Shown: in pieces, positions 54,347-63,337 of the stretch | Layout of the letters: each line of letters opens with the position of its first letter | Numbering within the stretch: position 1 is the first letter of the stretch | Source of the DNA: an uncultured Porphyromonadaceae bacterium | GTDB taxonomy: Bacteria > Bacteroidota > Bacteroidia > Bacteroidales > Porphyromonadaceae | Direction: 5' to 3' | Assembly (NCBI GenBank): GCA_947253625.1 | Contig: CAMYAB010000001.1 | Location: 248,001-312,000 of the forward strand | Length of the DNA stretch: 64,000 nt | Notes under the pieces: generated by a model | Database searches by the model: none | The model's input: only the letters and a program-made list of their open reading frames with translations | What the model was told of the DNA's origin: nothing | Translations under genes and position numbers: made by a program

Positions 54347-55255
54347 ATGAATCTATCTGTCAATCTCAAAGGAATAGTTTTCAAAAACCCTGTATGTACC
54401 GCATCCGGAACCTTTGGGGATGGGTTGCTCATGAGTAAAGTCTACGATGTGAGCCGACTAGGTGCGATCTTTGCCAAAGGGACAACATACGAGCACCGAG
54501 AAGGCAACTCCCCTGTACGAATGGCCGAAACAGCCTCCGGGATGCTGAATGCCGTCGGGCTACAAAATGGTGGCATAGCTCACTTTGTAGAGCACATCTA
54601 CCCTCGAGCCACACAGCTAGGCACTCATATCATCATGAATGTAAATGGCTCCGAAAAAAAGGACTATGTAAAAGTCGCAGAAATTGCAGACGGACTAGAG
54701 AAGATTCCGGCCATTGAGCTAAATATATCTTGCCCCAACGTCAAGCATGGTGGGATGCTCTTTGGGGTATCACCGGACGCCGCCAAAGAGGTCATCAGCG
54801 CTGTACGAGCAGTCTACCACAAGCCACTGATCGTGAAGTTGACACCAAACGTCACCGACATTGCCCTCATGGCAAAGGTGGCCGAAGATGCAGGAGCTGA
54901 TGCCGTATCACTTGTCAATACTTTTCTAGGGATGGCCGTTGATGCCGAGCGGCGGCGTCCAAAACTCTCGACAGTCACCGGTGGCCTCTCCGGACCGTGC
55001 ATCAAGCCGATAGCTCTGCGGATGGTCTGGCAAGTCTACAATGCCGTGAAGATACCGGTCATCGGTATGGGTGGGATCTGCACAGCCGAGGACGCAATAG
55101 AGTTTTTGCTCTGTGGTGCACGGATCATCCAAGTAGGGACCTACAACTTTGTTGATCCTCTGGCCCCGCTCAAGATCATTGACGGGATCGTTTCGTACAT
55201 GACCAGGCACAATATTTCTGACATAAACGATCTCATCGGGAAGCTAGAAATTTAG
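54347..55255 (+). CDS. pyrD: Dihydroorotate dehydrogenase B catalytic subunit
   Basis: 302 residues, class 1B. The active-site cysteine is C129 in LNISCPNVKHGG, the FMN-binding barrel has KLTPNVTDI, VSLVNTF and GMGGICTAEDA. It oxidises dihydroorotate to orotate in pyrimidine synthesis and works as a heterotetramer with PyrK, encoded immediately upstream. Confidence 0.97.
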   Translation: MNLSVNLKGIVFKNPVCTASGTFGDGLLMSKVYDVSRLGAIFAKGTTYEHREGNSPVRMAETASGMLNAVGLQNGGIAHFVEHIYPRATQLGTHIIMNVNGSEKKDYVKVAEIADGLEKIPAIELNISCPNVKHGGMLFGVSPDAAKEVISAVRAVYHKPLIVKLTPNVTDIALMAKVAEDAGADAVSLVNTFLGMAVDAERRRPKLSTVTGGLSGPCIKPIALRMVWQVYNAVKIPVIGMGGICTAEDAIEFLLCGARIIQVGTYNFVDPLAPLKIIDGIVSYMTRHNISDINDLIGKLEI

Positions 55256-55273
55256 GGAGAGAAAAACCAACTG

Positions 55274-56251
55274 TCAGCCGTCCAACCGTTCAACAGTATC
55301 CCAATAGTCCTGTACGAGCTCTTTCATCAGATCCGACACCGAACGTATCTCGGAAACCTCGGAGAGTACCTGTCCCATCTCCAGTTCACCATGCTCTAGG
55401 TCACCCTCAAACATTCCCTGGCGCGCACGGCCGATCCCGCGGATGGCTCTGAGCTCATCCGCATCGGCTCCTCGAGCCTCTGCCTCCTTTATCAGGTCAA
55501 AATAAGGGCCCTTTACTAGGCGGGTCGGAGACACTGCCTTGTACAGCAATTGGGTATCGCCCTCCCCTAGCGAGACGCAATACTCCTTGAAGCGCAAGTG
55601 AGCAGAGCTTTCACTTGTCAGCGCAAATGCGGTACCAATCTGGACGCCTAGAGCCCCCAGGCAAAACATTGCCGCAATAGCCGCACCCGATGCAATACCA
55701 CCGGCCGCAATCACAGGTATCGAGACCGATTTTACGACCGATGGAACCAAGCATAGAGTTGTAGTCTCTTCTCTACCGTTGTGTCCTCCGGCCTCGAACC
55801 CCTCTGCGACCACTGCATCCACTCCGGCCTCCTCGGCCTTGACTGCAAACCTAGAGCTACTCACCACATGCACGACCTTGATTCCGGCCTCCTTTAGTGT
55901 TGAGGTGTAGGTCTTGGGATTGCCGGCTGACGTAAAGACAATTGGCACTCTCTCCTCCATAATCACCCGTATATTCTCCTCGGTATTGCCAAATGCGAGC
56001 GGCAGGTTGACACCATAGGGCTTGCTCGTTGCACTCTTGGTCTTGCGAATATGCTCCCGCAGTACATCCGGAGACATCGAGCCTGCTCCTAGCAGTCCAA
56101 GACCTCCAGCCTCCGACACAGCCGCTGCAAGATGATGACCACTGCACCATGCCATTCCGCCGGATATAATAGGGTATTGTATCCCAAAAAGTCGAGAGAG
56201 AGGAGAGTTTTCTCCAAACTGTGAAAAAGAGATTTTTGTCATTCCTGCCAC
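55274..56251 (-). CDS. NAD(P)H-dependent flavin oxidoreductase (nitronate monooxygenase / FabK-like)
   Basis: 325 residues; an ATG three codons in (MTKISFSQF) is an alternative start. TIM-barrel FMN protein: QYPIISGGMAWCSGHHLAAAVSEAGGLG at the N-terminus, EGFEAGGHNG, IPVIAAGGIASG and GVQIGTAFALT. These features are shared by nitronate monooxygenases and FabK-type enoyl-ACP reductases, and I cannot separate the two from sequence alone. No fab genes are adjacent, so a fatty-acid role is unsupported. Confidence 0.85.
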   Translation of the reverse strand: MAGMTKISFSQFGENSPLSRLFGIQYPIISGGMAWCSGHHLAAAVSEAGGLGLLGAGSMSPDVLREHIRKTKSATSKPYGVNLPLAFGNTEENIRVIMEERVPIVFTSAGNPKTYTSTLKEAGIKVVHVVSSSRFAVKAEEAGVDAVVAEGFEAGGHNGREETTTLCLVPSVVKSVSIPVIAAGGIASGAAIAAMFCLGALGVQIGTAFALTSESSAHLRFKEYCVSLGEGDTQLLYKAVSPTRLVKGPYFDLIKEAEARGADADELRAIRGIGRARQGMFEGDLEHGELEMGQVLSEVSEIRSVSDLMKELVQDYWDTVERLDG

Positions 56252-56502
56252 TGTGTGAAGTTAAACGAAATCGGTGCATTTTCCCCAAGCCAAAGTTAAT
56301 GTATTTCCTGGCAACTCCAAAAGCGTGAGCACCACTTGGCAAACAAAACGATCGACACGACCTCACCACAAATCCGTCTAGAAACAATCTGAATGAACAA
56401 ATCCATCCAATACTATGTTATAAGGATGAATCGAGACACTCCGGGCAGATTGCTTGGATGGTCATGAATTAAGTAACGAACAATTTATTAGACAGAACAA
56501 CT

Positions 56503-57132
56503 ATGTACACACTAGTAGGAAAACAAGCACCCGACTTTTCGGCAACCGCCGTACAAGGCACCAACTTCATTGAGAACTTTACCCTAAGTCAGTTTAGAGA
56601 CAAAAAGTATGTCCTCTTCTTCTTTTACCCGATGGATTTTACTTTTGTATGTCCTACGGAGCTGATCGCTTTCCAAGACAAGCTAAAGGAGTTTGAAAAA
56701 CGAGACGTACAGGTCGTTGCGTGCTCGGTAGACTCGCACTTCTCTCACTTTGCGTGGCTGAACCAAGACCTCAAGCAGGGTGGTATCAAGGGAGTTACCT
56801 ACCCTATCGTTTCGGATTTTAGCAAAACCATAGCACAGAACTACGGTGTCCTGGCTGGCGAGGAGGATATTGACGAGGAAGGCAACCTGACATTTGAAGG
56901 CAATCCTGTAGCCTATCGTGGGCTGTTCCTAATTGACAAAAAGGGTATTGTACGCCACATGGTGATCAACGACTTGCCCTTGGGACGTAGCGTTGACGAA
57001 GCACTTCGTATGGTTGACGCACTACACCACTACGAAGAGTTTGGCGAGGTTTGCCCGGCCAATTGGTCTGAAGGAAAAGAGGCTATCCGCGAAACACACG
57101 AATCAGTCTCTGACTACCTCGGAAAGCACTAA
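56503..57132 (+). CDS. ahpC: 2-Cys peroxiredoxin (AhpC/Prx1 type)
   Basis: 209 residues. The peroxidatic cysteine is C50 in TFVCPTE and the resolving cysteine is C184 in EVCPANW, the typical 2-Cys arrangement. It reduces hydrogen peroxide and organic peroxides, protecting an anaerobe from oxygen exposure. No AhpF partner is adjacent; the strong terminator shows it is a single-gene unit. The upstream 250 bp hold no clear promoter match. Confidence 0.93.
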   Translation: MYTLVGKQAPDFSATAVQGTNFIENFTLSQFRDKKYVLFFFYPMDFTFVCPTELIAFQDKLKEFEKRDVQVVACSVDSHFSHFAWLNQDLKQGGIKGVTYPIVSDFSKTIAQNYGVLAGEEDIDEEGNLTFEGNPVAYRGLFLIDKKGIVRHMVINDLPLGRSVDEALRMVDALHHYEEFGEVCPANWSEGKEAIRETHESVSDYLGKH

Positions 57133-57167
57133 ACTCCGGTAGGTAGAAAGTGCCTACAACATAATAG

Positions 57168-57212
57168 ATAGGGTGTACCAAAGTAGCTTTTTGGTACACC
57201 CTATTCTTTTTG
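57168..57212 (+). terminator. Terminator of ahpC
   Basis: A 15-bp perfect stem (57168-57182 with 57190-57204; ATAGGGTGTACCAAA) with a 7-nt loop, followed by TCTTTTTGG. Confidence 0.9.
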
Positions 57213-57260
57213 GACTCTCATGCGTCATTCCTCCTCCGCACCCATATCAACGAAAAAAAC

Positions 57261-57268
57261 TATCTTTG
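57261..57268 (+). promoter_or_regulatory. Candidate -7 box for serS
   Basis: TATCTTTG, 61 nt before the serS ATG, just after the ahpC terminator. Confidence 0.45.
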
Positions 57269-57329
57269 CGAAAGGGATTGCGTGGTTGCACTCCCAAAAC
57301 AACACATCATGTAACCGGTTAGAGAGATT

Positions 57330-58619
57330 ATGCTAACGACAAAATATTTACTTGAAAACAGCGAGGAAGCGATAAGGAGACTGAGTATCAAGAATGTAGA
57401 TGCTCGCGAATCAATTGACCGAATAAGAGAACTTGATGAAATCCGGCGATCCAGCCAGCGCGACCTTGACGACACACTTGCGACACAAAATAAGATGTCC
57501 AAGGAGATTGGAGAACTCATGCGCTCGGGCAAACGAGATGAAGCAACAAAACTCCGTGAGCAAGTAAATAGCCTGAAGGAAAAAGCAAAAGAGCTAGAGG
57601 AGAAGAAAAACTCCGCAGAAAAAGACCTGTACGATGTACTTGTACTTCTTCCCAACGCACCGTCTGAAACTGTACCCTGCGGAAAGTCAGCAGAAGACAA
57701 CGTGATAGAGCGGATGGGAGGTACGAAGCCTGATCTGTCACCAGACAACAAACTACCTCACTGGGAGCTGGCAAAGCAGTATGATATCATTGATTTTGAA
57801 CTGGGTGTAAAGATAACCGGAGCCGGATTCCCGGTATACAAAGGCTACGGTGCACGCCTGCAGCGCGCACTGATCTCATTCTTTCTGGACAACGCTCGCG
57901 AAGCAGGATACCTCGAGATACAACCACCTCTAGCTGTCAACGAAGACTCCGGGTTTGGCACTGGGCAACTTCCGGATAAGGAAGGACAGATGTACTACAT
58001 CAATGAGGACAATCTGTACCTCATCCCAACAGCCGAGGTGCCGGTGACCAACATTTTCAGAGATGTCATAGTAGACCCCAAGGACCTTCCGATCAAACTA
58101 ACAGCTTACTCAGCGTGCTTTAGGCGAGAGGCAGGCAGCTATGGGAAAGATGTGAGGGGTCTGAATCGTCTCCACCAATTTGACAAGGTAGAGATTGTCC
58201 GGATCGACACTCCCGAGCACTCCTATCAATCACTTGATGAGATGGTAAGGTACGTGGAGAGCTTAGTCCAAAAACTTGAATTACCCTACCGCATCGTCCG
58301 ACTATGTGGTGGAGACATCAGTTTCACAAGTGCTTTGACCTTTGACTTTGAAGTGTTCTCCGCTGCACAAGAAAGATGGTTGGAGGTCAGCTCTGTATCC
58401 AACTTTGAAAGTTTTCAGGCTAATCGCCTAAAATGCCGGTACAAAAAAGATGGCAAAACAGAGTTATGCCATACACTCAACGGTAGTGCACTGGCATTGC
58501 CAAGAATCGTGGCTGCGCTGCTGGAAAACAATCAAACCCCCGAAGGAATCCTTATCCCCAAAGCCCTCCGTCCATACACAGGATTTGACCTCATTCCGCA
58601 TCCAAAAAACCATGAATAA
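57330..58619 (+). CDS. serS: Seryl-tRNA synthetase
   Basis: 429 residues, class II. The N-terminal antiparallel coiled-coil arm (about 25-110) contacts the tRNA. Motif 2 reads FRREAGSYGKDVRGLNRLHQF and motif 3 reads LNGSALALPRIVAALLEN. It attaches serine to tRNA-Ser and tRNA-Sec. The end overlaps the DUF3108 start by 8 nt. Confidence 0.97.
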   Translation: MLTTKYLLENSEEAIRRLSIKNVDARESIDRIRELDEIRRSSQRDLDDTLATQNKMSKEIGELMRSGKRDEATKLREQVNSLKEKAKELEEKKNSAEKDLYDVLVLLPNAPSETVPCGKSAEDNVIERMGGTKPDLSPDNKLPHWELAKQYDIIDFELGVKITGAGFPVYKGYGARLQRALISFFLDNAREAGYLEIQPPLAVNEDSGFGTGQLPDKEGQMYYINEDNLYLIPTAEVPVTNIFRDVIVDPKDLPIKLTAYSACFRREAGSYGKDVRGLNRLHQFDKVEIVRIDTPEHSYQSLDEMVRYVESLVQKLELPYRIVRLCGGDISFTSALTFDFEVFSAAQERWLEVSSVSNFESFQANRLKCRYKKDGKTELCHTLNGSALALPRIVAALLENNQTPEGILIPKALRPYTGFDLIPHPKNHE

Positions 58620-59424
58620 AGGCCTATACACACTAGCTTTTATATTATTGTCTATTGGAATAAGCATGTGCCCCGAGGTGGCACATGCTCAGCGTTCTGC
58701 TCTCCGAAACTCAAAAAGCCTTGGAAAAACCGAAACACTGATCTACGACGTGGATTTTTCGTGGGGTTTTATTAGAGGAAAAGTAGGTGAGGCTAGGTTG
58801 ATCAACAAGCCAACAACGAACAAGCACTACTTCACGCAACTACTCTTTCAGACCCAAGGCATAGGAGATCAATTTTACCCCATGAGAGATACTCTTGAGG
58901 CACTGTATTCTCCATCGAAGCAACTGATGAGGTTTGAGAAAAGGACCAATGAAAAAAACTTTTACCTCATCAGCGAGACCGTATTTTCTTATAAAGACAG
59001 CGGAGCAATCGTTGCCAAAATAAAAGAGTGGACACCGACTGCAGTAAGAATAGACACTGTATACCACATCAATAATAAAGAAGTCGCTGTAGTGGACATG
59101 CTCTCCACCATGGCACTCGTAAGGAGTATCAACCCAGAAACACTAAGGATTGGCACACGGTACAAGTTTGTGGTCCCCGATGGGAAAAACATCGTCTATG
59201 CAGATTATGAGCTGAGTGGGTACGAAAGCTACAAACTTGAAAATGGAGAAGTTATTTCAACTCTAAAGGTTGATATCAACATCAACGACAAGGCTTTTGA
59301 AAACTCAAGGAAGTCGGTACAAGTATGGTTAACGAGAGATGAAAGCCTGACACCGATTTTGATTAAAGCCAAGCTAAAGTTTGGCTATGCAGAATGTCGT
59401 ATGACCTCAAGTTATAGAAGCTAA
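58612..59424 (+). CDS. DUF3108 family exported protein
   Basis: 270 residues from the ATG at 58612, which gives a clean signal peptide ending in AHAQ; the frame is open further upstream inside serS, but that part is a shadow. The mature protein is beta-rich and matches the DUF3108 pattern, with YDVDFSWGFIRGKVGEARL at its start. Function is unknown; the fold may resemble lipid- or outer-membrane-related proteins. It overlaps serS and is 6 nt before the HD-domain gene, suggesting one transcript. Confidence 0.85.
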   Translation: MNKGLYTLAFILLSIGISMCPEVAHAQRSALRNSKSLGKTETLIYDVDFSWGFIRGKVGEARLINKPTTNKHYFTQLLFQTQGIGDQFYPMRDTLEALYSPSKQLMRFEKRTNEKNFYLISETVFSYKDSGAIVAKIKEWTPTAVRIDTVYHINNKEVAVVDMLSTMALVRSINPETLRIGTRYKFVVPDGKNIVYADYELSGYESYKLENGEVISTLKVDININDKAFENSRKSVQVWLTRDESLTPILIKAKLKFGYAECRMTSSYRS

Positions 59425-59430
59425 AGAGGG

Positions 59431-60012
59431 GTGAAACAGGTCCCAAAAATCACATCTGATCTACCTAAAAAGATCTACAAAAAGTACTACCAAAAAGGGA
59501 GCAAAGCCTACCTTACCCTTTTGGAGCACAGCGAATGTGTGGCAGCGTTGTCCCTGGAAATTGCGAACCGTCATCCTGAGTGGAAGCTAGATGAGCGCTT
59601 TCTGTACGAGGCAGCCATGTTGCATGACGTTGGTATGATTTTCACAGACGCACCAAGCATCGGTTGTACAGGGGATTGCCCATACATCATGCACGGAGTC
59701 TTAGGGGCAGACCTACTTAGGAAAGAAGGGCTTGAACGGCATGCACTGGTATGTGAGCGACACACAGGAGTAGGACTCACTCTGGAGGCAATCATTCGCC
59801 AACGACTTCCACTACCGGCTCGTGAAATGGTACCGATATCCCTTGAGGAGCAGATCATCTGCTATGCCGATTGCTTTTATTCAAAAAGTGGAGACCTAAA
59901 GAAAAAGAAGAAACCGGAAAGTATCCTGCTGGACTTACAAAAAAAGTCAGAGGACGATGCGATCAAGTTTTTGACATGGTGCAGACTTTTTGAAGGAAAT
60001 GACAGTAAGTAA
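59431..60012 (+). CDS. HD-domain phosphohydrolase
   Basis: 193 residues from a GTG start 6 nt after the DUF3108 stop. The metal ligands of an HD domain are visible: H33 (LEHSECVA), H65-D66 (MLHDVGM), H88 (MHGVLG) and a later aspartate (CYADCFYSK). The family contains small nucleotide phosphohydrolases; the substrate is not predictable. Its GTG start closely follows an AGAGGGG purine run. Confidence 0.87.
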   Translation: MKQVPKITSDLPKKIYKKYYQKGSKAYLTLLEHSECVAALSLEIANRHPEWKLDERFLYEAAMLHDVGMIFTDAPSIGCTGDCPYIMHGVLGADLLRKEGLERHALVCERHTGVGLTLEAIIRQRLPLPAREMVPISLEEQIICYADCFYSKSGDLKKKKKPESILLDLQKKSEDDAIKFLTWCRLFEGNDSK

Positions 60013-60167
60013 ACCTGTCATTGCAGGCGGGTAGCATACCCATTCATACTCTAGCCTCTAGGTCATCAGACAGAAAATCAGCCCAATCCCTACATAAGAG
60101 GAGATCCTTTTTTCTTTGTACATTTACGGATAAAAATAAACCATCACTCAAGATAAATAGACTCACT

Positions 60168-61340
60168 ATGATCATTACATTATCGAGCTCGCAATTACTG
60201 GACCTACTACAAGTTGCAAATAGGCTGACCGCCGGATCAAAACAACACAGCATAGGCATCACATACTCTGTGCTCTTTGAGATAAAGGGAGAACAGCTAC
60301 AACTCACAGCGGCTGACGATGATACTAGATTGCTCATGACTATGCCTATCCAGAGTGTGGAAGGAGAGATTATATCCTTTTGCCTTAGACCGGATCAACT
60401 GCTCGAACCACTGAAAGAGGTTCCTGCACAAAACATAACAATGACGCTAGATCCAAGTTCATCAAGTATTAATGTAACCTATCAAGGTGGCTTTTTCAAC
60501 TTCATGTACACCGCTGGTGACAACTACCCGGAGGCTCACCCTCTAGGTGGCATGAAATTTGACCTAGATCTAAGGGTTGATCAATTGCAACAAGGGATAG
60601 ACCTCTCAGTATATGCGGCCAGCACCGATGAATCAAGACCATTGGTAACCGGTGTCCACGTTGATGCACGTCCAGATCACGTTACCTTTGTAAGCACTGA
60701 TGGCTTTTTGCTCGCCATGTGTCGTAACCACAACATCCATCACGAGATTGGTGCCGGCGCAGACCCCTCCGTTCCAAGAGAGAACACCAAAGACACCTTC
60801 ACTCTCTCAAGAAAAATCGTACTGCTTCTGAAAGCATTAATCCAAAAGAGAGACGACGACTTGGAGGTCAAAATAAAAATCTACGACAACATGGGTGAGA
60901 TCCTATTCAATGGCATTGAGCTACAGTTTAGGTTATTAGATGGTAAGTACCCAAATTATGAGAGTGTGATTCCGGTAGAGAATGATAAAGAAATGGTGGC
61001 GGATCGTGAGCAGTTTTTGTCCGCTGTACGTCGCGTATCCATTTTTGCCAGCGAAGTATTGGACTTGATCAACCTACAGATGACGTCAAGTGAGTTGACA
61101 ATCACCGCTCGAGACAATGACTACAGCGCAAGTAGCGAAGAAAAAGTCCCCATATCATTCAGTAGCAGTGAGCCCATGACCATTGGTGTGAAGTCACTAC
61201 ACCTGAAAAATGCATTGCAGAGCCTTCCGAGCCAAAACATCCTAATGAAACTTGGCGACAGTGCAAGACCCATGCTGATCAAGCCGGTGGAAATGAACGA
61301 GGGTGTGGAGGCATTAGCTGCTGTAATGCCCATGATCTAA
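60168..61340 (+). CDS. dnaN: DNA polymerase III subunit beta (sliding clamp)
   Basis: 390 residues from the ATG at 60168; an upstream TTG frame extends to 60021 but lacks homology. Three repeated clamp domains are recognisable, with TDGFLLAMCR in the second and GVEALAAVMPMI at the C-terminus. It is about 20 residues longer than E. coli DnaN, owing to a loop (GAGADPSVPRENTKDT) in the middle domain. It tethers the polymerase to DNA. It is followed by an exonuclease gene after 24 nt; it is not beside dnaA. Confidence 0.94.
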   Translation: MIITLSSSQLLDLLQVANRLTAGSKQHSIGITYSVLFEIKGEQLQLTAADDDTRLLMTMPIQSVEGEIISFCLRPDQLLEPLKEVPAQNITMTLDPSSSSINVTYQGGFFNFMYTAGDNYPEAHPLGGMKFDLDLRVDQLQQGIDLSVYAASTDESRPLVTGVHVDARPDHVTFVSTDGFLLAMCRNHNIHHEIGAGADPSVPRENTKDTFTLSRKIVLLLKALIQKRDDDLEVKIKIYDNMGEILFNGIELQFRLLDGKYPNYESVIPVENDKEMVADREQFLSAVRRVSIFASEVLDLINLQMTSSELTITARDNDYSASSEEKVPISFSSSEPMTIGVKSLHLKNALQSLPSQNILMKLGDSARPMLIKPVEMNEGVEALAAVMPMI

Positions 61341-61364
61341 TCAACCCATCTATATATCACCACT

Positions 61365-62150
61365 ATGTCTAGACAACTAAGCCTAAAGCGACCTGTTGTA
61401 TTCTTTGATCTTGAAACAACAGGAGTAGATCCGACAAAAGACAAGATTGTTGAGATCTCAATGCTGAAGATACACCCGGATGGCACAGAAGAGACATTTC
61501 ATTCGCTAGTCAACCCCAAATGTCCTATTCCGGAAAGTTCGTCATCAGTGCATGGAATCACAGATAAAGACGTAGCGGACTCACCGTCATTTGCCGATCT
61601 TGCATCAAAGATTGCAGGATTCATTGAAAACTCTGACCTAGGTGGATACAACTGCCTAAAATTTGATGTACCCCTCTTAGCCGAATCCTTTCTTGAAGCA
61701 GAGGTCCCAATAGACCTTCGGAGCCGAAAGATAGTTGATGTTCAGGTGATTTTTCACAAAAAAGAGCAACGCACGCTATCTGCCGCCTACAAGTTCTACT
61801 GCGACAAAGTGTTGGAGGATGCCCATACCGCAACTGCCGATACGAGAGCAACATACGAGGTTTTACTAGGACAACTGCATAGATACGATGATATTCCATC
61901 CGATATTGATGGACTTGATGAGTATACGCACTTCAATCGCAATGTTGACTTTGCAGGGCGATTCATATACGATGAAAAAGGTCATGAAATATTCAACTTT
62001 GGCAAATACAAAGGAAAGTCGGTAGAGCATGTACTAAAAGAAGAGCCTAACTACTTCCATTGGATGATGAACAGTGACTTTCCACGAGACACCAAGTATC
62101 AACTCCAATTGATCAAAATACGGCTGGACAGTAATGCGACTAAAAGGTAA
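61365..62150 (+). CDS. dnaQ: DnaQ-like 3'-5' exonuclease (DNA polymerase III epsilon-type)
   Basis: 261 residues. The DEDDh active site is complete: D15 and E17 (FFDLETTG), D101 (KFDVPLL), H154 (DAHTATAD) and D159. The C-terminal 60 residues form a small DUF3820-like module (NFGKYKGKSVEHVL), often fused to these exonucleases in Bacteroidetes. It could be the proofreading subunit or a general DNA/RNA exonuclease; proximity to dnaN favours replication or repair. It overlaps coaBC by 17 nt. Confidence 0.92.
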   Translation: MSRQLSLKRPVVFFDLETTGVDPTKDKIVEISMLKIHPDGTEETFHSLVNPKCPIPESSSSVHGITDKDVADSPSFADLASKIAGFIENSDLGGYNCLKFDVPLLAESFLEAEVPIDLRSRKIVDVQVIFHKKEQRTLSAAYKFYCDKVLEDAHTATADTRATYEVLLGQLHRYDDIPSDIDGLDEYTHFNRNVDFAGRFIYDEKGHEIFNFGKYKGKSVEHVLKEEPNYFHWMMNSDFPRDTKYQLQLIKIRLDSNATKR

Positions 62151-63336
62151 ACATATCGTTCTCGGTATCACAGGAAGCATAGCCGCATACAAAAGTGCAC
62201 TCCTAGTCCGTCTACTCATCAAAGAGGGGGCAGAAGTTCAGGTCGTAATGACTCCTTCCTCACTAGAGTTCATTACCCCCCTAACACTATCAACACTTAG
62301 TGGCAACCCTGTTGTATGGGATTTTTTTGAGAAACGCACGGGAGCTTGGCACAGCCATGTTGACTTAGGGCAATGGGCGGACTTGATGATTATAGCTCCT
62401 GCGACAGCCACCACACTTGGGAAGATGACATCAGGTGTAGCGGATAACTTGCTGATCACAACGTATCTTTCCAATAAGTCAGCCACAATGGTAGCTCCTG
62501 CGATGGACCTTGACATGTTTGCCCATCCATCTACTCAACACTCACTGACACTTCTTCGAAACTGGGGTGTAAAAATCATTGAGCCAGAATCCGGTGAGCT
62601 CGCCAGCCATTTGGTCGGAAAAGGGCGAATGGCAGAGCCTGAATACATTTTACAAGAAGTCATCAATCACTTCCAGACGCCCGCTGAACTTTCCGACACC
62701 CGAATACTTATTACATCAGGGCCAACATACGAAAACATAGATCCTGTGCGTTTTATTGGCAACTACTCTAGCGGAAAGATGGGAAAAGCATTGGCTGAGG
62801 TTGCCAACAATCGAGGGGCTACAGTGGAGTTTGTCACTGGTCCGGGATTGGTATTGCCGGATGTTCCAAGGATTTACAGGGTTAATAGTGCTCTACAGAT
62901 GCTAAAAACCTGTGAGTCCATCGCTCCGAACTATGATGTCGCAATATTTTGTGCGGCCGTTGCTGACTATAGAGTAGCAGAGCCTGCTGACACAAAATTA
63001 AAAAGGGAAGAAACACCGGACTTGACACTTAGGTTGGTGCCCAACCCCGACATAGCCAAAACGCTTGGCAAACAAAAGAAAGCCAACCAGATTCATATCG
63101 GCTTTGCACTAGAAGTCAACTACGATGAAGAGGCCGCAATGAATAAACTCAGGAACAAAAACTTTGACCTAATAGTCGTAAATGTCCTTGACGATAAAGG
63201 AGCCGGATTTGGCACAGATTCAAACAAAGTTCGGCTTCTGGACAAAAATGGCCTAGTACTAGAGCTTCCATTACTGTCCAAACAAGAGGTGGCCAAAGCA
63301 ATCCTAGACTGGGTCCAGGACAATCGTCCAATGTAG
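62134..63336 (+). CDS. coaBC: Bifunctional phosphopantothenoylcysteine decarboxylase / phosphopantothenate-cysteine ligase
   Basis: 400 residues. The CoaC half (1-185) has the flavin-binding start GITGSIAAYKSA, active-site H75 (HVDL) and the motif usually written PXMNXXMW, here PAMDLDMF with D125 in place of the conserved Asn. The CoaB half (190-400) has ITSGPTYENIDPVRFI and YSSGKMG. It performs two steps of coenzyme A synthesis. It sits in the dnaN-dnaQ-coaBC-DUF4835 run, a familiar arrangement in Bacteroidales. Confidence 0.95.
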   Translation: MRLKGKHIVLGITGSIAAYKSALLVRLLIKEGAEVQVVMTPSSLEFITPLTLSTLSGNPVVWDFFEKRTGAWHSHVDLGQWADLMIIAPATATTLGKMTSGVADNLLITTYLSNKSATMVAPAMDLDMFAHPSTQHSLTLLRNWGVKIIEPESGELASHLVGKGRMAEPEYILQEVINHFQTPAELSDTRILITSGPTYENIDPVRFIGNYSSGKMGKALAEVANNRGATVEFVTGPGLVLPDVPRIYRVNSALQMLKTCESIAPNYDVAIFCAAVADYRVAEPADTKLKREETPDLTLRLVPNPDIAKTLGKQKKANQIHIGFALEVNYDEEAAMNKLRNKNFDLIVVNVLDDKGAGFGTDSNKVRLLDKNGLVLELPLLSKQEVAKAILDWVQDNRPM

Positions 63337-63337
63337 T

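Noticed and set aside
55857..56387. 176-codon minus-strand frame overlapping the flavin oxidoreductase
   Set aside because: It is a shifted-frame shadow of the oxidoreductase gene extended into the intergenic region; no family pattern.
58450..58611. N-terminal extension of the DUF3108 protein inside serS
   Set aside because: The extension would be encoded in another frame of the serS motif 3 region; the ATG at 58612 gives a proper signal peptide.
60021..60167. TTG-started N-terminal extension of DnaN
   Set aside because: The 49 extra residues have no clamp-like character, and the ATG at 60168 gives the standard MIITLSSSQL-type beginning.
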